Source of the DNA: Actinoallomurus soli
GTDB taxonomy: Bacteria; Actinomycetota; Actinomycetes; Streptosporangiales; Streptosporangiaceae
DNA: 38,093 nt
Reading direction: 5' to 3'
Assembly: GCF_024055715.1 (NCBI RefSeq)
Contig: NZ_JAMXMV010000040.1
Location: 1-38,093 of the forward strand
The translations under genes were made by a program, and so were the position numbers. Of this stretch, positions 27,498 to 36,502 are shown piece by piece. Numbering within the stretch: the stretch's first letter is position 1; every line of letters starts with the position of its first letter. The notes beneath the pieces are model-generated. The model was given only the letters and a program-made list of their open reading frames with translations. It had not been told where the DNA came from and ran no database searches.

Positions 27498-28382
27498 GGG
27501 ATCCCGCGGCGACACCTCTTCCCGCGGCAGTCCCGGCCCGCCGGCCACGGCCGGCAGCGGTGGCGGCTCTCCGCCGAACGACGGGCAGCGCTCCTGGTGA
27601 TCGCACCAGTCGCACAGCCGGCTCTTGCGCGGCCGCCACTCGCCGGAGTCCATCGCCCGGCGGATCGCCTGCCACAGCGCGTCGACCTTGCGCTCGGTCG
27701 CGCGCAGGTCGGCCTCGTCGGGGGAGTAGCGCAGCACCTCGCCGTTGCCGAGGTACATCAGCTGCAGCAGCCGGGGCACCGTGCCGCGCAGCCGCCACAG
27801 CACCAGCGCGTAGAACTTCATCTGGAAGAGCGCCCGCGCCTCGAAGTCGGCCCTCGGCGCCTTGCCCGTCTTGTAGTCCACCACCCGGACCTCACCGGTC
27901 GGGGCGACGTCCAGCCGGTCGATGTAGCCGCGCAGCTGCAACCCCGAGTCCAGGACCGTCTCGACGTACAGCTCACGGCTCGCCGGCTCCAGCCGGCGCG
28001 GATCCTCCAGCACGAAGTAACGCTCGACCATCGCCCGCGCCTCGGCCAGCCACTCGGCGCGCGCCGTCTCGACGTCCTCGCCGTCGAACAGGTCCGCGAG
28101 CTCCGGCTCCTCGGTCAGCAGCCGGTCCCACTCGGGCCCCAGCAGCTCCAGCGCCGTCGCCGGCGTTCGCCGCGCCGCCGGGATGTCGAACAACCGCTCC
28201 AGCACCGCGTGCACGAGCGTGCCGCGCACGGCCGCCGGACTCGGCCGCTCGGGGATCCGGTCGATCACCCGGAAGCGGTACAGCAACGGGCACGTCATGA
28301 AATCGCCCGCCCGCGACGGGGACAACGTGCCGATCACTCGGGCGCCGTCCGGGGACGTCGCGCCGGTCTCGATGGCCGTCAT
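27483..28382 (-). CDS. RecB-family exonuclease (PD-(D/E)XK) with iron-sulfur cysteines
   Basis: 299 aa; homologous in context to Rv2119. Nuclease motifs are GTLVHAVLERLF, LRGYIDRLDV (metal Asp), VRVVDYKTGKAPR (Asp and Lys) and FQMKFYALVLWRL. Four cysteines are placed as in AddB/Cas4-type iron-sulfur nucleases: Cys31 (MTCPLLYRFR) and Cys257, Cys260, Cys266 (CDWCDHQERC). A 4Fe-4S cluster staple is therefore expected. It is a free-standing nuclease domain without helicase, probably for DNA repair. ATG at 28382 lies exactly 7 nt after TAGGGT. It is divergent from the M50 protease across a 440-bp repeat-filled spacer. Confidence 0.9.
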   Translation of the reverse strand: MTAIETGATSPDGARVIGTLSPSRAGDFMTCPLLYRFRVIDRIPERPSPAAVRGTLVHAVLERLFDIPAARRTPATALELLGPEWDRLLTEEPELADLFDGEDVETARAEWLAEARAMVERYFVLEDPRRLEPASRELYVETVLDSGLQLRGYIDRLDVAPTGEVRVVDYKTGKAPRADFEARALFQMKFYALVLWRLRGTVPRLLQLMYLGNGEVLRYSPDEADLRATERKVDALWQAIRRAMDSGEWRPRKSRLCDWCDHQERCPSFGGEPPPLPAVAGGPGLPREEVSPRDPRDDV

Positions 28383-28389
28383 GCCCGCA

Positions 28390-28395
28390 ACCCTA
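28390..28395 (-). promoter_or_regulatory. -10 box TAGGGT, leaderless start of the RecB-like gene
   Basis: Minus-strand TAGGGT, then TGCGGGC (7 nt), then ATG. No ribosome site. Confidence 0.55.
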
Positions 28396-28443
28396 GGGGA
28401 GACCGACGACAGAATCGCGCCGGAACATGCCCGGCACCCACCG

Positions 28444-28582
28444 GCCGGGATCCACCGCCGGGACTCACCAGCCGGGACTCACCAGCCGGGACTCACCAGC
28501 CGGGACTCACCAGCCGGGACTCACCAGCCGGGACTCACCAGCCGGAACTCACCAGCCGGAACTCACCAGCCGGGACCCACCG
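28444..28582. repeat. Ten-unit tandem array of a 14-bp repeat
   Basis: GCCGGGACTCACCA is repeated head to tail six times without change (28457-28540). Two units carry GCCGGAACTCACCA (28541-28568). Degenerate units stand at both ends (28444-28456, 13 nt; 28569-28582). No spacers are present. The 14-bp period is open in the plus reading frames and would read GTHQPGLTSRDSPA, but no gene is likely. The rest of the 440-bp divergent spacer (28583-28800) is CCGG/CCACC-rich low-complexity sequence with further imperfect repeats (ACCGGTGGAAxCGCCGG twice). Confidence 0.93.
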
Positions 28583-28809
28583 GCGGCCGACCTGCCGCCG
28601 ACCGGTGGAACCGCCGGCCGGCCACCGGTGGAAACGCCGGTCCGGCATCGGCGCGACCGCAGGCCGACCGGCCACCTACCGGCCGGCCACCTGCGGCAAC
28701 GGCGGCCGGTCGCCGGCCGAACCGTCGGGCGATCGCCGGCCGAGCAGTGGCGGGACCATCCGTGGGAACGGCGTCCGACGCCCTTAGGCGGCCTTGACGA
28801 CCAGACGCG

Positions 28810-28815
28810 TACCAT
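28810..28815 (+). promoter_or_regulatory. -10 box TACCAT, leaderless start of the M50 protease
   Basis: TACCAT ends 7 nt before the GTG at 28823. TTGACG at 28794 is too close (10 nt) to be a normal -35. Confidence 0.5.
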
Positions 28816-28822
28816 TCCCCAC

Positions 28823-29953
28823 GTGGCAGACAGCACCCCCCGCGACCGCGGCCCCTCCCACCGCCCGGGCATCCTCATGGGACGGCCGTTCGGCATTCCG
28901 GTGTACGTCTCGCCCACCTGGTTCATCGTCGCGCTCATCATCACGGTGATGTTCGAACCCACCGCGCTGCGCATCGTCGACCGGCCGCAGAGCTACCTCG
29001 TCGCCTTCCTGTACGCCGTGCTGCTCTACGGCTCCGTGCTGGTCCACGAACTCAGCCACTCCGTCGTCGCCCGCGGCTTCGGCCTGCCCGTACGCGCCAT
29101 CACCCTGCACGTGCTGGGGGGCGTCTCCGAGATCGAGCGCGAGCCGCGCACCCCCGGCCGCGAGTTCGCCGTCGCGGCGGCAGGCCCGGCGCTGTCCCTC
29201 GCCCTCGCCGCCGCCGGCTACGCCGTCCTCCACCTCGTCGGCCTGCCCCCGGTCGCCGAACTGCTCGTCGAGGCGCTCACCGTCGCCAACCTCATCGTCG
29301 GGGTCTTCAACCTCCTGCCCGGCCTGCCCCTCGACGGCGGCCGGATCGTCCGCGCCGGAGTGTGGAAGCTCACCGGGCGCCAGCGCGCCGCCACCGTCAC
29401 CGCCGGCTGGATCGGCCGCGCCGTCGCCCTCGCCGTCCTCGCCCTCAGCGCCGCCATGTCCGTCACCGGCGGAGGCCGCTGGCTCACGGTGCTCTGGGGC
29501 GCCCTCGTGGCGTCGTTCATCTGGATGGGCGCCAGCGAGGCGATCCGGGTCGCCGTACTCCGCGAGCGCATCCCCCTCCTCAACGCCCGCGCCCTCGCCC
29601 GCCGGGCCGTGCGCGTCCCGCAGAACCTGCCCCTCGCCGAGGCGATCCGCCGCGCCCGCGAGGCGCGCGCGGGCGCCATCGTCGTCGTCGGACACGAGGG
29701 AGACCCGGTCGGCATCGTGAGCGAGAGCGCCGTCAACGCCACCCCGGAGAACCGCCGTCCCTGGGTCGACGCCTCGGCCCTCACCCGCACCCTCGACCCC
29801 GGCCTGATCCTGCCCGCCGATCTGGCCGGCGAGGACCTCCTGGCCGCGCTCCAGCGCACCCCCGCCACCGAGTACCTCCTCGTGGAGCCCACAGGGGAGA
29901 TGTACGGCGTGCTCGCCACCGAGGACGTCAGCCGGACCGTCGCGAGGCCGTAG
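28823..29953 (+). CDS. M50 site-2 protease with C-terminal CBS region (SpoIVFB/Rip3-like)
   Basis: 376-aa intramembrane zinc metalloprotease. The first helix follows MGRPFGIPVYVSPTWF. The zinc motif HExxH is HELSH at 75-79, and the second motif is NLLPGLPLDGGR with the metal Asp near 171. Six or so transmembrane helices span about 30-240. A pair of CBS-like segments (about 255-376: NLPLAEAIRRAREARAGAIVVVGHEGDPVGIVSESAV and LLAALQRTPATEYLLVEPTGEMYGVLATEDV) probably senses adenine nucleotides. Members cleave membrane-bound anti-sigma factors or similar proteins; the substrate here is unknown. The GTG is fixed by the promoter spacing and the loss of the repeat-coded extension. The last base triplet (TAG) also begins the -10 box of trmI. 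Confidence 0.92.
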   Translation: MADSTPRDRGPSHRPGILMGRPFGIPVYVSPTWFIVALIITVMFEPTALRIVDRPQSYLVAFLYAVLLYGSVLVHELSHSVVARGFGLPVRAITLHVLGGVSEIEREPRTPGREFAVAAAGPALSLALAAAGYAVLHLVGLPPVAELLVEALTVANLIVGVFNLLPGLPLDGGRIVRAGVWKLTGRQRAATVTAGWIGRAVALAVLALSAAMSVTGGGRWLTVLWGALVASFIWMGASEAIRVAVLRERIPLLNARALARRAVRVPQNLPLAEAIRRAREARAGAIVVVGHEGDPVGIVSESAVNATPENRRPWVDASALTRTLDPGLILPADLAGEDLLAALQRTPATEYLLVEPTGEMYGVLATEDVSRTVARP

Positions 29954-29956
29954 CCT
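29951..29956 (+). promoter_or_regulatory. -10 box TAGCCT of trmI, overlapping the upstream stop codon
   Basis: The TAG stop of the protease gene is the first half of TAGCCT, which ends 6 nt before the trmI ATG. This allows a leaderless trmI transcript in addition to read-through. Confidence 0.45.
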
Positions 29957-29962
29957 TAGAAC

Positions 29963-30895
29963 ATGACCGAACCCTCCTCCGCCGGTTCTCGCATGCCCAA
30001 GGTCCCGCACGGGCCGTTCCGTCCCGGCGACCGGGTTCAGCTGACCGACCCCAAGGGCCGCATCAACACCGTCACCCTCCAGCCCGGCAAGATCTACCAC
30101 AGCCACAAGGGCTCCATTCCGCACGACGAGATCATCGGCAGCCCCGAGGGCAGCGTCTTCCGGTCCTCCGGCGGCACCGAGTACCTCGCCTTCCGCCCCC
30201 TCCTCGCCGACCACACCCTCCGCATGCCGCGCGGCGCCGCCGTCGTCTACCCCAAGGACGCCGCCCAGATCCTCGCCGCCGCCGACATCTTCCCCGGCGC
30301 GCGCGTCGTCGAGGCCGGCGCCGGCTCCGGGGCGCTCAGCTGCTGGCTCCTGCGCGCCGTCGGCGAGCACGGCGTCGTCTCCTCCTACGAGCGCCGCGAG
30401 GACTTCGCCGAGATCGCCCGCGCCAACGTCGAGGGCTACTTCGGCGGCCCGCATCCCGCCTGGCGCCTGACCGTCGGCTCCCTCGAGGACGCCCTGACCG
30501 ACACCGACGTCGATCGCGTCGTCCTCGACATGCTCGCCCCCTGGGAATGCCTCGACGCGGTCGCCAAGGCCCTCGTCCCCGGCGGCATGGTCTGCGCCTA
30601 CGTCGCGACCACGACCCAGTTGTCCCGCGTCGTCGAGGCGCTGCGCGAGCACGGCACGTTCGCCGAGCCGTACGCCTTCGAGACGCTCGTGCGCTCCTGG
30701 CACGTCGAAGGACTCGCCGTCCGCCCCGACCATCGCATGGTCGGCCACACCGGCTTCCTCGCCACCGCCCGGCGGCTCGCCGACGGCGTACGCCCCCCGG
30801 CGCGGCGCCGCCGCCCCGCCAAGGGCGCCTACGGCGAGACCACCGAGACGACGACTGAGCGACCCGAGGCCGAAGCCGATCTGTCCGGAGAGTGA
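29963..30895 (+). CDS. trmI: tRNA (adenine(58)-N1)-methyltransferase (TrmI)
   Basis: 310 aa; methylates A58 in the T-loop of tRNA using S-adenosylmethionine, as a homotetramer in the family. The N-terminal beta domain begins GPFRPGDRVQLTDPKGRINTVTLQPGKIYHSHKGSIPHDEIIG. The class I methyltransferase motif I is VVEAGAGSGALSCWLLRAVG, and VVLDMLAPWECLDAVAKALVPGGMVCAYVATTTQLSRVVEAL forms motifs IV-VI. A basic tail (PPARRRRPAKGAYGE) follows. It is the homologue of Rv2118c and, as there, lies next to a RecB-like gene and mpa. An internal Met at codon 11 is an alternative start. Confidence 0.95.
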   Translation: MTEPSSAGSRMPKVPHGPFRPGDRVQLTDPKGRINTVTLQPGKIYHSHKGSIPHDEIIGSPEGSVFRSSGGTEYLAFRPLLADHTLRMPRGAAVVYPKDAAQILAAADIFPGARVVEAGAGSGALSCWLLRAVGEHGVVSSYERREDFAEIARANVEGYFGGPHPAWRLTVGSLEDALTDTDVDRVVLDMLAPWECLDAVAKALVPGGMVCAYVATTTQLSRVVEALREHGTFAEPYAFETLVRSWHVEGLAVRPDHRMVGHTGFLATARRLADGVRPPARRRRPAKGAYGETTETTTERPEAEADLSGE

Positions 30896-31096
30896 CGAGA
30901 ATCTCTCCGCTCGGCACGACCCCCTCCGGACGCCAGGACTTGCGCCGTCAAGGCCGTGAAGCGATCTTTTTCTCGACGGCCGGGGGGTTCCGCCGAAGGT
31001 CCTCCGTCCCGGGGACCTGCCACTTCATCCTGAACATGGTTCCCACGCCACGACACGAGTACCCATGGGCCAGGTTACGGAGGCGCTCAGGATAGG

Positions 31097-31102
31097 TAGG
31101 GT
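31097..31102 (+). promoter_or_regulatory. Possible -10 box TAGGGT of arc/mpa
   Basis: TAGGGT with a weak TTACGG 16 nt upstream (31075-31080) would give a leader of about 34 nt to the GTG. The 247-bp gap after trmI holds nothing else I can name. Confidence 0.3.
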
Positions 31103-31142
31103 TTCAGGTAGGTCGTCGTCTCTGCCTGAGGAGGTGACGAGC

Positions 31143-32906
31143 GTGGCCGCTCGTGACGATGCCGGGGCGCGTAAGGCGCAGCACGAAAAGGAGGTCCGCG
31201 ACCTCCAGACGCAGGTCTCCTTCCTGGAGGAGGAGATCTCCGTGCTGCGCCGCAAGCTCGCGGAGTCCCCCCGACAAGTTCGTGTACTCGAAGAGCGCCT
31301 TCACGAGGCGCAGGCAAGTCTGGCCGCGGTTACGGGCCAGAACGAACGTCTCGTGGCGACTCTCAAGGAAGCCCGAGAGCAGATCATCGCCCTCAAGGAG
31401 GAGGTCGACCGGCTCGCACAGCCACCGTCGGCCTTCGGAACGTTCCTCGCCGCGCGCGAGGACGGCACGGTCGACATCTTCACCGGTGGCCGCAAGCTGC
31501 GGGTGAACGTCAGTCCGGGCATCGAGATCGACGAGTTGCAGCGTGGCCAGGAGGTCATGCTCAACGAGGCGCTCAACGTCGTCGCCGCTCTCGAGTTCGA
31601 GACGCAGGGCGAGGTCGTGATGCTGAAGGAGGCCTTCGAAGACGGCGAACGCGCCCTCGTGATCGCCCACGCCGACGAAGAACGCGTCGTCAAGCTGGCC
31701 GAGCCCCTGCGCGGGATCGCCCTGCGCGCCGGCGACTCGCTCATGCTGGACACCCGATCCGGATACGCCTACGAGAAGATCCACAAGGCGGAGGTCGAGG
31801 AGCTCGTCCTCGAAGAGGTCCCCGACATCTCCTACCAGGAGATCGGCGGCCTCGGCCCGCAGATCGAGCAGATCCGCGACGCCGTCGAGCTGCCCTACCT
31901 CCACGCCGACCTGTTCCGCGAGCACCAGCTCCGTCCTCCGAAGGGCGTCCTGCTGTACGGCCCGCCCGGCTGCGGCAAGACCCTCATCGCCAAGGCGGTC
32001 GCCAACTCGCTCGCCAAGCAGGTCGCCGAGAAGACCGGTGCCGAGGGGAAGAGCTTCTTCCTCAACATCAAGGGCCCCGAGCTCCTCAACAAGTACGTCG
32101 GCGAGACCGAGCGGCACATTCGCCTGGTCTTCCAGCGGGCCCGCGAGAAGGCCTCCGCGGGTACCCCCGTGATCGTGTTCTTCGACGAGATGGACTCCAT
32201 CTTCCGCACCCGCGGATCCGGTGTCTCATCCGACGTCGAGAACACCATCGTCCCCCAGCTGCTGTCGGAGATCGACGGCGTCGAGGGCCTGGAGAACGTC
32301 ATCGTCATCGGTGCCTCCAACCGGGAGGACATGATCGACCCGGCGATCCTCCGCCCCGGCCGGCTCGACGTGAAGATCAAGATCGAGCGTCCGGACGCCG
32401 AGGCCGCCAAGGACATCTTCTCCAAGTACATCCTCACGGACCTGCCGCTCCACCCCGACGACCTGAAGGAGCACGGCGGCTCTCCGGAGGCCACCGTCGA
32501 CGCGATGATCCAGCGCGTCGTCGAGCGGATGTACAGCGAGACCGAGGAGAACCGCTTCCTGGAGGTCACCTACGCCAACGGCGACAAGGAGGTCCTGTAC
32601 TTCAAGGACTTCAACTCCGGCGCGATGATCCAGAACATCGTCGACCGGGCCAAGAAGATGGCCATCAAGGACTTCCTCGACAGCGGGCAAAAGGGCATGA
32701 GGGTGACCCACCTTCTCGCGGCCTGCGTCGATGAGTTCAGCGAGAACGAGGACCTGCCCAACACCACCAACCCCGACGACTGGGCCCGCATCTCCGGCAA
32801 GAAGGGCGAGCGGATCGTCTACATCCGCACGCTCGTCTCCGGCAAGCAGGGCACCGAGGCCGGGCGCTCGATCGACACCGTCGCGAACACCGGGCAGTAC
32901 CTCTGA
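31143..32906 (+). CDS. arc: Proteasome-associated ATPase ARC/Mpa
   Basis: 587 aa; hexameric AAA ring that captures pupylated proteins, unfolds them and feeds them into the 20S core. An N-terminal coiled coil (about 15-95: [26 protein letters not shown]...) binds Pup. Two OB domains (about 96-240) follow, then the AAA module. Walker A is GPPGCGKT at 273-280, Walker [11 protein letters not shown] with Asp348-Glu349, sensor 1 [12 protein letters not shown], and the arginine finger region [11 protein letters not shown]. The C-terminus is ...ANTGQYL, the Gln-Tyr-x motif that docks into the alpha ring. I chose GTG at 31143 because GAGGAGG precedes it at proper distance; GTG at 31134 would overlap that site. 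A strong terminator follows, so arc and dop are separate transcripts. Confidence 0.97.
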   Translation: MAARDDAGARKAQHEKEVRDLQTQVSFLEEEISVLRRKLAESPRQVRVLEERLHEAQASLAAVTGQNERLVATLKEAREQIIALKEEVDRLAQPPSAFGTFLAAREDGTVDIFTGGRKLRVNVSPGIEIDELQRGQEVMLNEALNVVAALEFETQGEVVMLKEAFEDGERALVIAHADEERVVKLAEPLRGIALRAGDSLMLDTRSGYAYEKIHKAEVEELVLEEVPDISYQEIGGLGPQIEQIRDAVELPYLHADLFREHQLRPPKGVLLYGPPGCGKTLIAKAVANSLAKQVAEKTGAEGKSFFLNIKGPELLNKYVGETERHIRLVFQRAREKASAGTPVIVFFDEMDSIFRTRGSGVSSDVENTIVPQLLSEIDGVEGLENVIVIGASNREDMIDPAILRPGRLDVKIKIERPDAEAAKDIFSKYILTDLPLHPDDLKEHGGSPEATVDAMIQRVVERMYSETEENRFLEVTYANGDKEVLYFKDFNSGAMIQNIVDRAKKMAIKDFLDSGQKGMRVTHLLAACVDEFSENEDLPNTTNPDDWARISGKKGERIVYIRTLVSGKQGTEAGRSIDTVANTGQYL

Positions 32907-32920
32907 CCGACGAGGAACCC

Positions 32921-32951
32921 GCGGCGGCCGGAATCCGTTTCCGGCCGCCGC
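32921..32951 (+). terminator. Terminator hairpin of arc
   Basis: Perfect 13-bp stem (32921-32933 with 32939-32951), loop TCCGT, 15 nt after the stop codon. Confidence 0.75.
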
Positions 32952-32962
32952 GCGGCATTCTC

Positions 32963-33064
32963 CGAAGAGATCTTCGCTCCGTACGCCCGGCCGCGCTGTG
33001 ACGCGGACCACAACGGCCGTACGACCTCACCACGCCATGACCACGGCTTGACCGAAGTCATGGC
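32963..33064. promoter_or_regulatory. Upstream region of dop with two inverted repeats
   Basis: CGAAGA-GA-TCTTCG (32963-32976) and GCCATGAC (33034-33041) with GTCATGGC (33057-33064), 15 nt apart; the second pair encloses TTGACC. They lie in the 299-bp arc/dop spacer, 130-240 bp before the dop start. No further gene is visible there. Confidence 0.4.
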
Positions 33065-33192
33065 ACCCCCTGCATCCGCCATTGCCCCGACGGTGCGCCG
33101 AGGCCGTCCGAGACCGGATCCGGCCTCCCCTCCCGTGACCGGTTTCGCATCACGATCGCGCCGCGCCGCACAGGACCACCGCCATCGAGCAT

Positions 33193-33198
33193 TAGGCT
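33193..33198 (+). promoter_or_regulatory. -10 box TAGGCT, leaderless start of dop
   Basis: TAGGCT, 7 nt (CGGACCT), ATG. No ribosome site is present. Confidence 0.55.
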
Positions 33199-33205
33199 CG
33201 GACCT

Positions 33206-34720
33206 ATGAGCGTGCGGCGGGTGATGGGGATCGAGACCGAGTACGGCATTTCCGTGCCCGGTCAGCCAGGGGCCAACGCGATGGTGACCTCCTCGCAGGT
33301 CGTCAATGCGTACCTCGCGGCGTCGGCGGCGAAGGCCAGGCGGGCGCGGTGGGACTTCGAAGAGGAGAACCCACTGCGCGACGCCCGCGGCTTCGACCTG
33401 GCCCGTGAGGTCGCCGACCCCACACAGCTGACCGACGAGGACCTCGGCCTGGCCAACGTCATCCTGACCAACGGGGCCCGCCTCTACGTCGACCACGCGC
33501 ACCCGGAGTACTCCACGCCCGAGTGCACCAACCCCCGGGACGCCGTCATCTGGGACAAGGCCGGAGAGCGCGTCATGGCCGACGCCGCCGCCCGCGCCGC
33601 CCGGGTGCCGGGCACCCACCCGATCCAGCTGTACAAGAACAACACCGACAACAAGGGCGCCTCCTACGGCTGCCACGAGAACTACCTGATGCGCCGGGAG
33701 ACCCCGTTCTCCGACATCGTCCGGCACCTCACGCCGTTCTTCGTCACCCGGCAGGTGGTCTGCGGCGCCGGCCGCGTCGGCATCGGCGTGGACGGCCGCG
33801 GCGACGGCTTCCAGATCAGCCAGCGGGCCGACTTCTTCGAGGTCGAGGTGGGCCTCGAGACCACCCTCAAGCGCCCCATCATCAACACCCGTGACGAGCC
33901 GCACGCCGACCCGGAGAAGTACCGCCGGCTGCACGTCATCATCGGCGACGCGAACATGAGCGAGGTCTCGACCTACCTCAAGCTCGGCACGACCGGCCTG
34001 GTCCTCGCCATGATCGAGGACGGCTTCCTCACCGTCGACCTGTCGGTCGACATGCCGGTCGCCACCCTGCGGGCGATCTCCCACGACCCCAGCTGCAAGC
34101 ACCTGCTCACCCTGCGCGACGGCCGCAAGATGACCGCCGTGCAGCTCCAGATGGAGTACCTCGAGCAGTCCCGCAAGTACGTCGAGGACCGGTTCGGCGG
34201 CGACGCCGACGACCTGACCAGGGACGTCCTCGACCGCTGGGAGTCGGTCCTGCAGCGGCTCGGTGACGACCCGATGCAGCTGTCGCGCGAGCTCGACTGG
34301 GTCGCCAAGCTGGAGCTGCTCGAGGGCTACCGCACCCGCGACGGGCTCGACTGGTCCCACCCGCGGCTGCAGCTCGTCGACCTGCAGTACTCCGACGTCC
34401 GGCCCGACCGCGGTCTGTACAACCGGCTCGCCGCGCGCGGGCGCATGGAGCGGGTCGTCAGCGACGCCGAGATCGTGGCGGCGATCGAGGACCCGCCCGA
34501 GGACACCCGCGCCTACTTCCGCGGCCGGTGCCTGCGCCAGTACGCCGACTCCGTCGCGGCGGCGTCCTGGGACTCGGTGATCTTCGACGTGCCGGGTCGC
34601 GAGTCGCTGCAGCGGGTGCCCACCCTGGAGCCGCTGCGCGGCACCAGGGCGCACGTGGGCGCCCTCCTGGACCGCTGCCGCACCGCCTCCGACCTCGTCT
34701 CGGCCCTGACCGGCGAGTGA
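33206..34720 (+). CDS. dop: Pup deamidase/depupylase Dop
   Basis: 504 aa of the carboxylate-amine ligase (glutamine synthetase-like) fold. It deamidates the C-terminal Gln of Pup to Glu and removes Pup from tagged proteins. [10 protein letters not shown] at 7-16 contains the metal and ATP glutamates. Downstream are [41 protein letters not shown] and [19 protein letters not shown]. The Dop-specific insertion (about 38-80, [30 protein letters not shown]) follows the first strand and separates it from PafA. Ends in [12 protein letters not shown]. Its product acts on the Pup encoded 233 bp downstream, which ends in GGQ and so needs it. PafA is not in the window and would be expected beyond prcA. 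Confidence 0.97.
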   Translation: MSVRRVMGIETEYGISVPGQPGANAMVTSSQVVNAYLAASAAKARRARWDFEEENPLRDARGFDLAREVADPTQLTDEDLGLANVILTNGARLYVDHAHPEYSTPECTNPRDAVIWDKAGERVMADAAARAARVPGTHPIQLYKNNTDNKGASYGCHENYLMRRETPFSDIVRHLTPFFVTRQVVCGAGRVGIGVDGRGDGFQISQRADFFEVEVGLETTLKRPIINTRDEPHADPEKYRRLHVIIGDANMSEVSTYLKLGTTGLVLAMIEDGFLTVDLSVDMPVATLRAISHDPSCKHLLTLRDGRKMTAVQLQMEYLEQSRKYVEDRFGGDADDLTRDVLDRWESVLQRLGDDPMQLSRELDWVAKLELLEGYRTRDGLDWSHPRLQLVDLQYSDVRPDRGLYNRLAARGRMERVVSDAEIVAAIEDPPEDTRAYFRGRCLRQYADSVAAASWDSVIFDVPGRESLQRVPTLEPLRGTRAHVGALLDRCRTASDLVSALTGE

Positions 34721-34917
34721 CCCGCACGCCCGCTCGTACGCCCTCCTCGGCCCGCGTACGGGCGGCCGTGGAGACCGGTGCCGCTGTGATCGCTGCACAG
34801 TTGTGACGGGTATGACCGTTTCGCGGAGATGGCGACCGGCGATAACGGCGTCAGGAGACCAACCGCCGATCGGCGTGGCGCACGCTCAGTGATCCACTCC
34901 GCGTCGGTGGTCGGCGA

Positions 34918-34923
34918 TAGAGT
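34918..34923 (+). promoter_or_regulatory. -10 box TAGAGT of pup
   Basis: TAGAGT lies 30 nt before the pup ATG, giving a leader of about 23 nt with GGGAGG. This suggests that pup and the genes after it have a promoter separate from dop. Confidence 0.45.
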
Positions 34924-34953
34924 CGAGGTCTCGGCACGAACGGGAGGACCACG

Positions 34954-35163
34954 ATGGCAACGAGGGACACCGGCGGTCAGCGGCAGACGACCCGGCGCGA
35001 GGACGAGGTCGACGAGACCCAGACCGCGCCCAGCGAGGACGTCCAGGAGCGCCAGGAGAAGCTCACCGACGACGTCGACGCAATCCTGGACGAAATCGAC
35101 GAGGTCCTCGAAGAGAACGCCGAGGAATTTGTCCGTAGTTACGTGCAAAAAGGCGGCCAGTGA
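34954..35163 (+). CDS. pup: Prokaryotic ubiquitin-like protein Pup
   Basis: 69 aa. Disordered charged N-terminus, then a helix-forming acidic segment that binds the Mpa coiled coil ([40 protein letters not shown]). The C-terminus is Gly-Gly-Gln, the precursor form that Dop must deamidate before PafA ligates it to target lysines. Lys66 is near the end as usual. GGGAGG lies 6 nt before the ATG. The stop overlaps the GTG of the next gene (GTGA), so the two are translationally coupled. The last 40 bases turn AT-richer (AATTTGTCCGTAGTTACGTGCAAAAA region), as does the start of the following gene. Confidence 0.97.
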   Translation: MATRDTGGQRQTTRREDEVDETQTAPSEDVQERQEKLTDDVDAILDEIDEVLEENAEEFVRSYVQKGGQ

Positions 35164-36380
35164 GGGATATGTCCGGTTTAATCCCTCTGAGCAAACGGTG
35201 CAAAGACTGCGGAGAGGTCAAACCGGCGGCAGATTTCTGGCGCCGGAAGCAGTCGCCCGACGGCCTGGCTCTGTACTGTAAGGAGTGCTTCGGCCTTCGC
35301 AACGCCGCCGCTTATCGGAAAAGGCGGGCGGCGGAAGGAAAGTCGGCGCGCGACTACCGTCGGCATTCCGCCGTTCCGGATGGCATGAAGTACTGCGCCG
35401 TGTGCAAAGAGATCAAACCGATCTCCGAATTCGGCCGTAATCGGGCGGAGCCCTCGGGGCTGGCTTCTTATTGCCGTCGCTGCCATAACAAGGCGATGGC
35501 CGAGATCAAGGCCAAGAAGCACGGCAGTACGCGGAGCTACCACCTCCAGCGTCGGTATGGGATGACCGAGTGCGAAGTCGATGAGCTCGCCCAGAGGCAT
35601 GGGGATCTCTGCCTGATCTGCCTGCACCGGCGCTCATTGCACGTTGACCACGACCATGCCACCGGAGAGGTCCGGGGGATGCTCTGTTTCAGCTGCAACG
35701 GCGCGCTCGGCCAGTTCAAGGATGACGCCATCGTCATGCGTCGGGCCGTCGACTATCTCGAAGGCAGGCTGGTCGAGCCCGTGCGGCCGCGACGGGCGGC
35801 GCGCCGCTCGAGAGGCGCCGCGAAAAGCCGCCGCCATTACCGGCTGATGCAGAAGTATGGGATCGGCGCGGATGAGGTCGAGCGGCTGATCGAGAGCCAG
35901 GGCGGCATCTGTCCGATCTGCCGGACGGCGGAGCCGGCGCACGTCGACCACGACCACGTCACCGGGGCCGTGCGGGGGGTCCTGTGCGGCGACTGCAACA
36001 CGGGGATGGGGCAACTGCGGGACGATCCCTGGCTCGTCCGCCGGGCGATCGAGTATCTGACGGGTGGGCTGTCGGGGATCCGGCTGACCGGGGACGGCGG
36101 TTTCGAGGTGGCCGTCGTACGCCCGCGGCGGTCCGAGGAGGTCGTCGATCCGGGATGGCTCCTGGCGCGAGCCTGCATGGACGACCTGGCGCTCCTGCAC
36201 GCGATGGCGGAGGGGCACTCGGAGGATCCCTGGGAGACGGATGTGTCCGTGGTGGGGCCGGGGCCGTCGGAGGAGCGGTTTCCCGCACTCGATCTGAGCG
36301 ACCCGGGGTCTCCGGATCGCGGCGCGTTGCCGCGGGAGCCGCTGGGGCCGCCGGAGTGGGCCTTGACGGCCGCTGACTGA
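35160..36380 (+). CDS. Double endonuclease VII (His-Me finger) protein in the proteasome operon
   Basis: 406 aa. Two zinc knuckles come first: Cys14/17/40/43 and Cys79/82/105/108, each with the pattern CxxC-x(2)-KP-x(2)-(D/E)F...GL..YC..C. Then two recombination-endonuclease-VII domains follow, about 133-203 and 232-303. Each has CxxC (151/154; 251/254), the catalytic HVDHDHxTGxVRGxLC block (161-176; 261-276) and the final CxxCN (176-180; 276-280). The corresponding residues are exactly 100 apart. A 100-residue acidic/Pro tail closes the protein. T4 endonuclease VII is a dimeric Holliday-junction resolvase with these metal and catalytic residues, so this may be a covalent pseudo-dimer (inference). 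Start GTG overlaps the pup stop with AAAAAGG 6 nt upstream; ATG at 35169 is the alternative. The first 400 bases are visibly poorer in G+C than neighbours. Confidence 0.88.
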   Translation: MRDMSGLIPLSKRCKDCGEVKPAADFWRRKQSPDGLALYCKECFGLRNAAAYRKRRAAEGKSARDYRRHSAVPDGMKYCAVCKEIKPISEFGRNRAEPSGLASYCRRCHNKAMAEIKAKKHGSTRSYHLQRRYGMTECEVDELAQRHGDLCLICLHRRSLHVDHDHATGEVRGMLCFSCNGALGQFKDDAIVMRRAVDYLEGRLVEPVRPRRAARRSRGAAKSRRHYRLMQKYGIGADEVERLIESQGGICPICRTAEPAHVDHDHVTGAVRGVLCGDCNTGMGQLRDDPWLVRRAIEYLTGGLSGIRLTGDGGFEVAVVRPRRSEEVVDPGWLLARACMDDLALLHAMAEGHSEDPWETDVSVVGPGPSEERFPALDLSDPGSPDRGALPREPLGPPEWALTAAD

Positions 36381-36432
36381 GCCGGTCGGGTTCGCCCTGG
36401 GCGGACGAGGGCAGGGATCACCGGTATGCGCC

Positions 36433-36455
36433 TGACGTCACAGTGACAGTAGGGT
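36433..36455 (+). promoter_or_regulatory. Candidate promoter/operator of prcBA
   Basis: Palindrome TGACGTCA (36433-36440) overlaps GTCAC-A-GTGAC (36437-36447), directly followed by -10-like TAGGGT (36450-36455). A start near 36462 would leave a leader of about 40 nt with GGAAGGAG. Confidence 0.4.
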
Positions 36456-36502
36456 CTGAGTTGCGGAGGCGCATCGCATCCGCTGCCTTTGGAAGGAGTC
36501 GT

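Noticed and set aside
28444-28582. CRISPR array
   Set aside because: The repeats are only 14 bp, directly abutting without spacers, and no cas gene is near.
28794-28799. TTGACG as the -35 of the M50 protease promoter
   Set aside because: It is only 10 nt from the TACCAT -10 box; normal spacing is about 16-19.
28427-28822. Plus-strand frame through the 14-bp array, fused to the protease, encoding repeats of GTHQPGLTSRDSPA
   Set aside because: A 14-bp period without stops stays open in all frames. There is no ribosome site, and the promoter spacing and homology put the protease start at 28823.
34750-34763. Hairpin GCCCG-CGTA-CGGGC as terminator of dop
   Set aside because: A five-pair stem is too common in sequence this rich in G+C to call with confidence.
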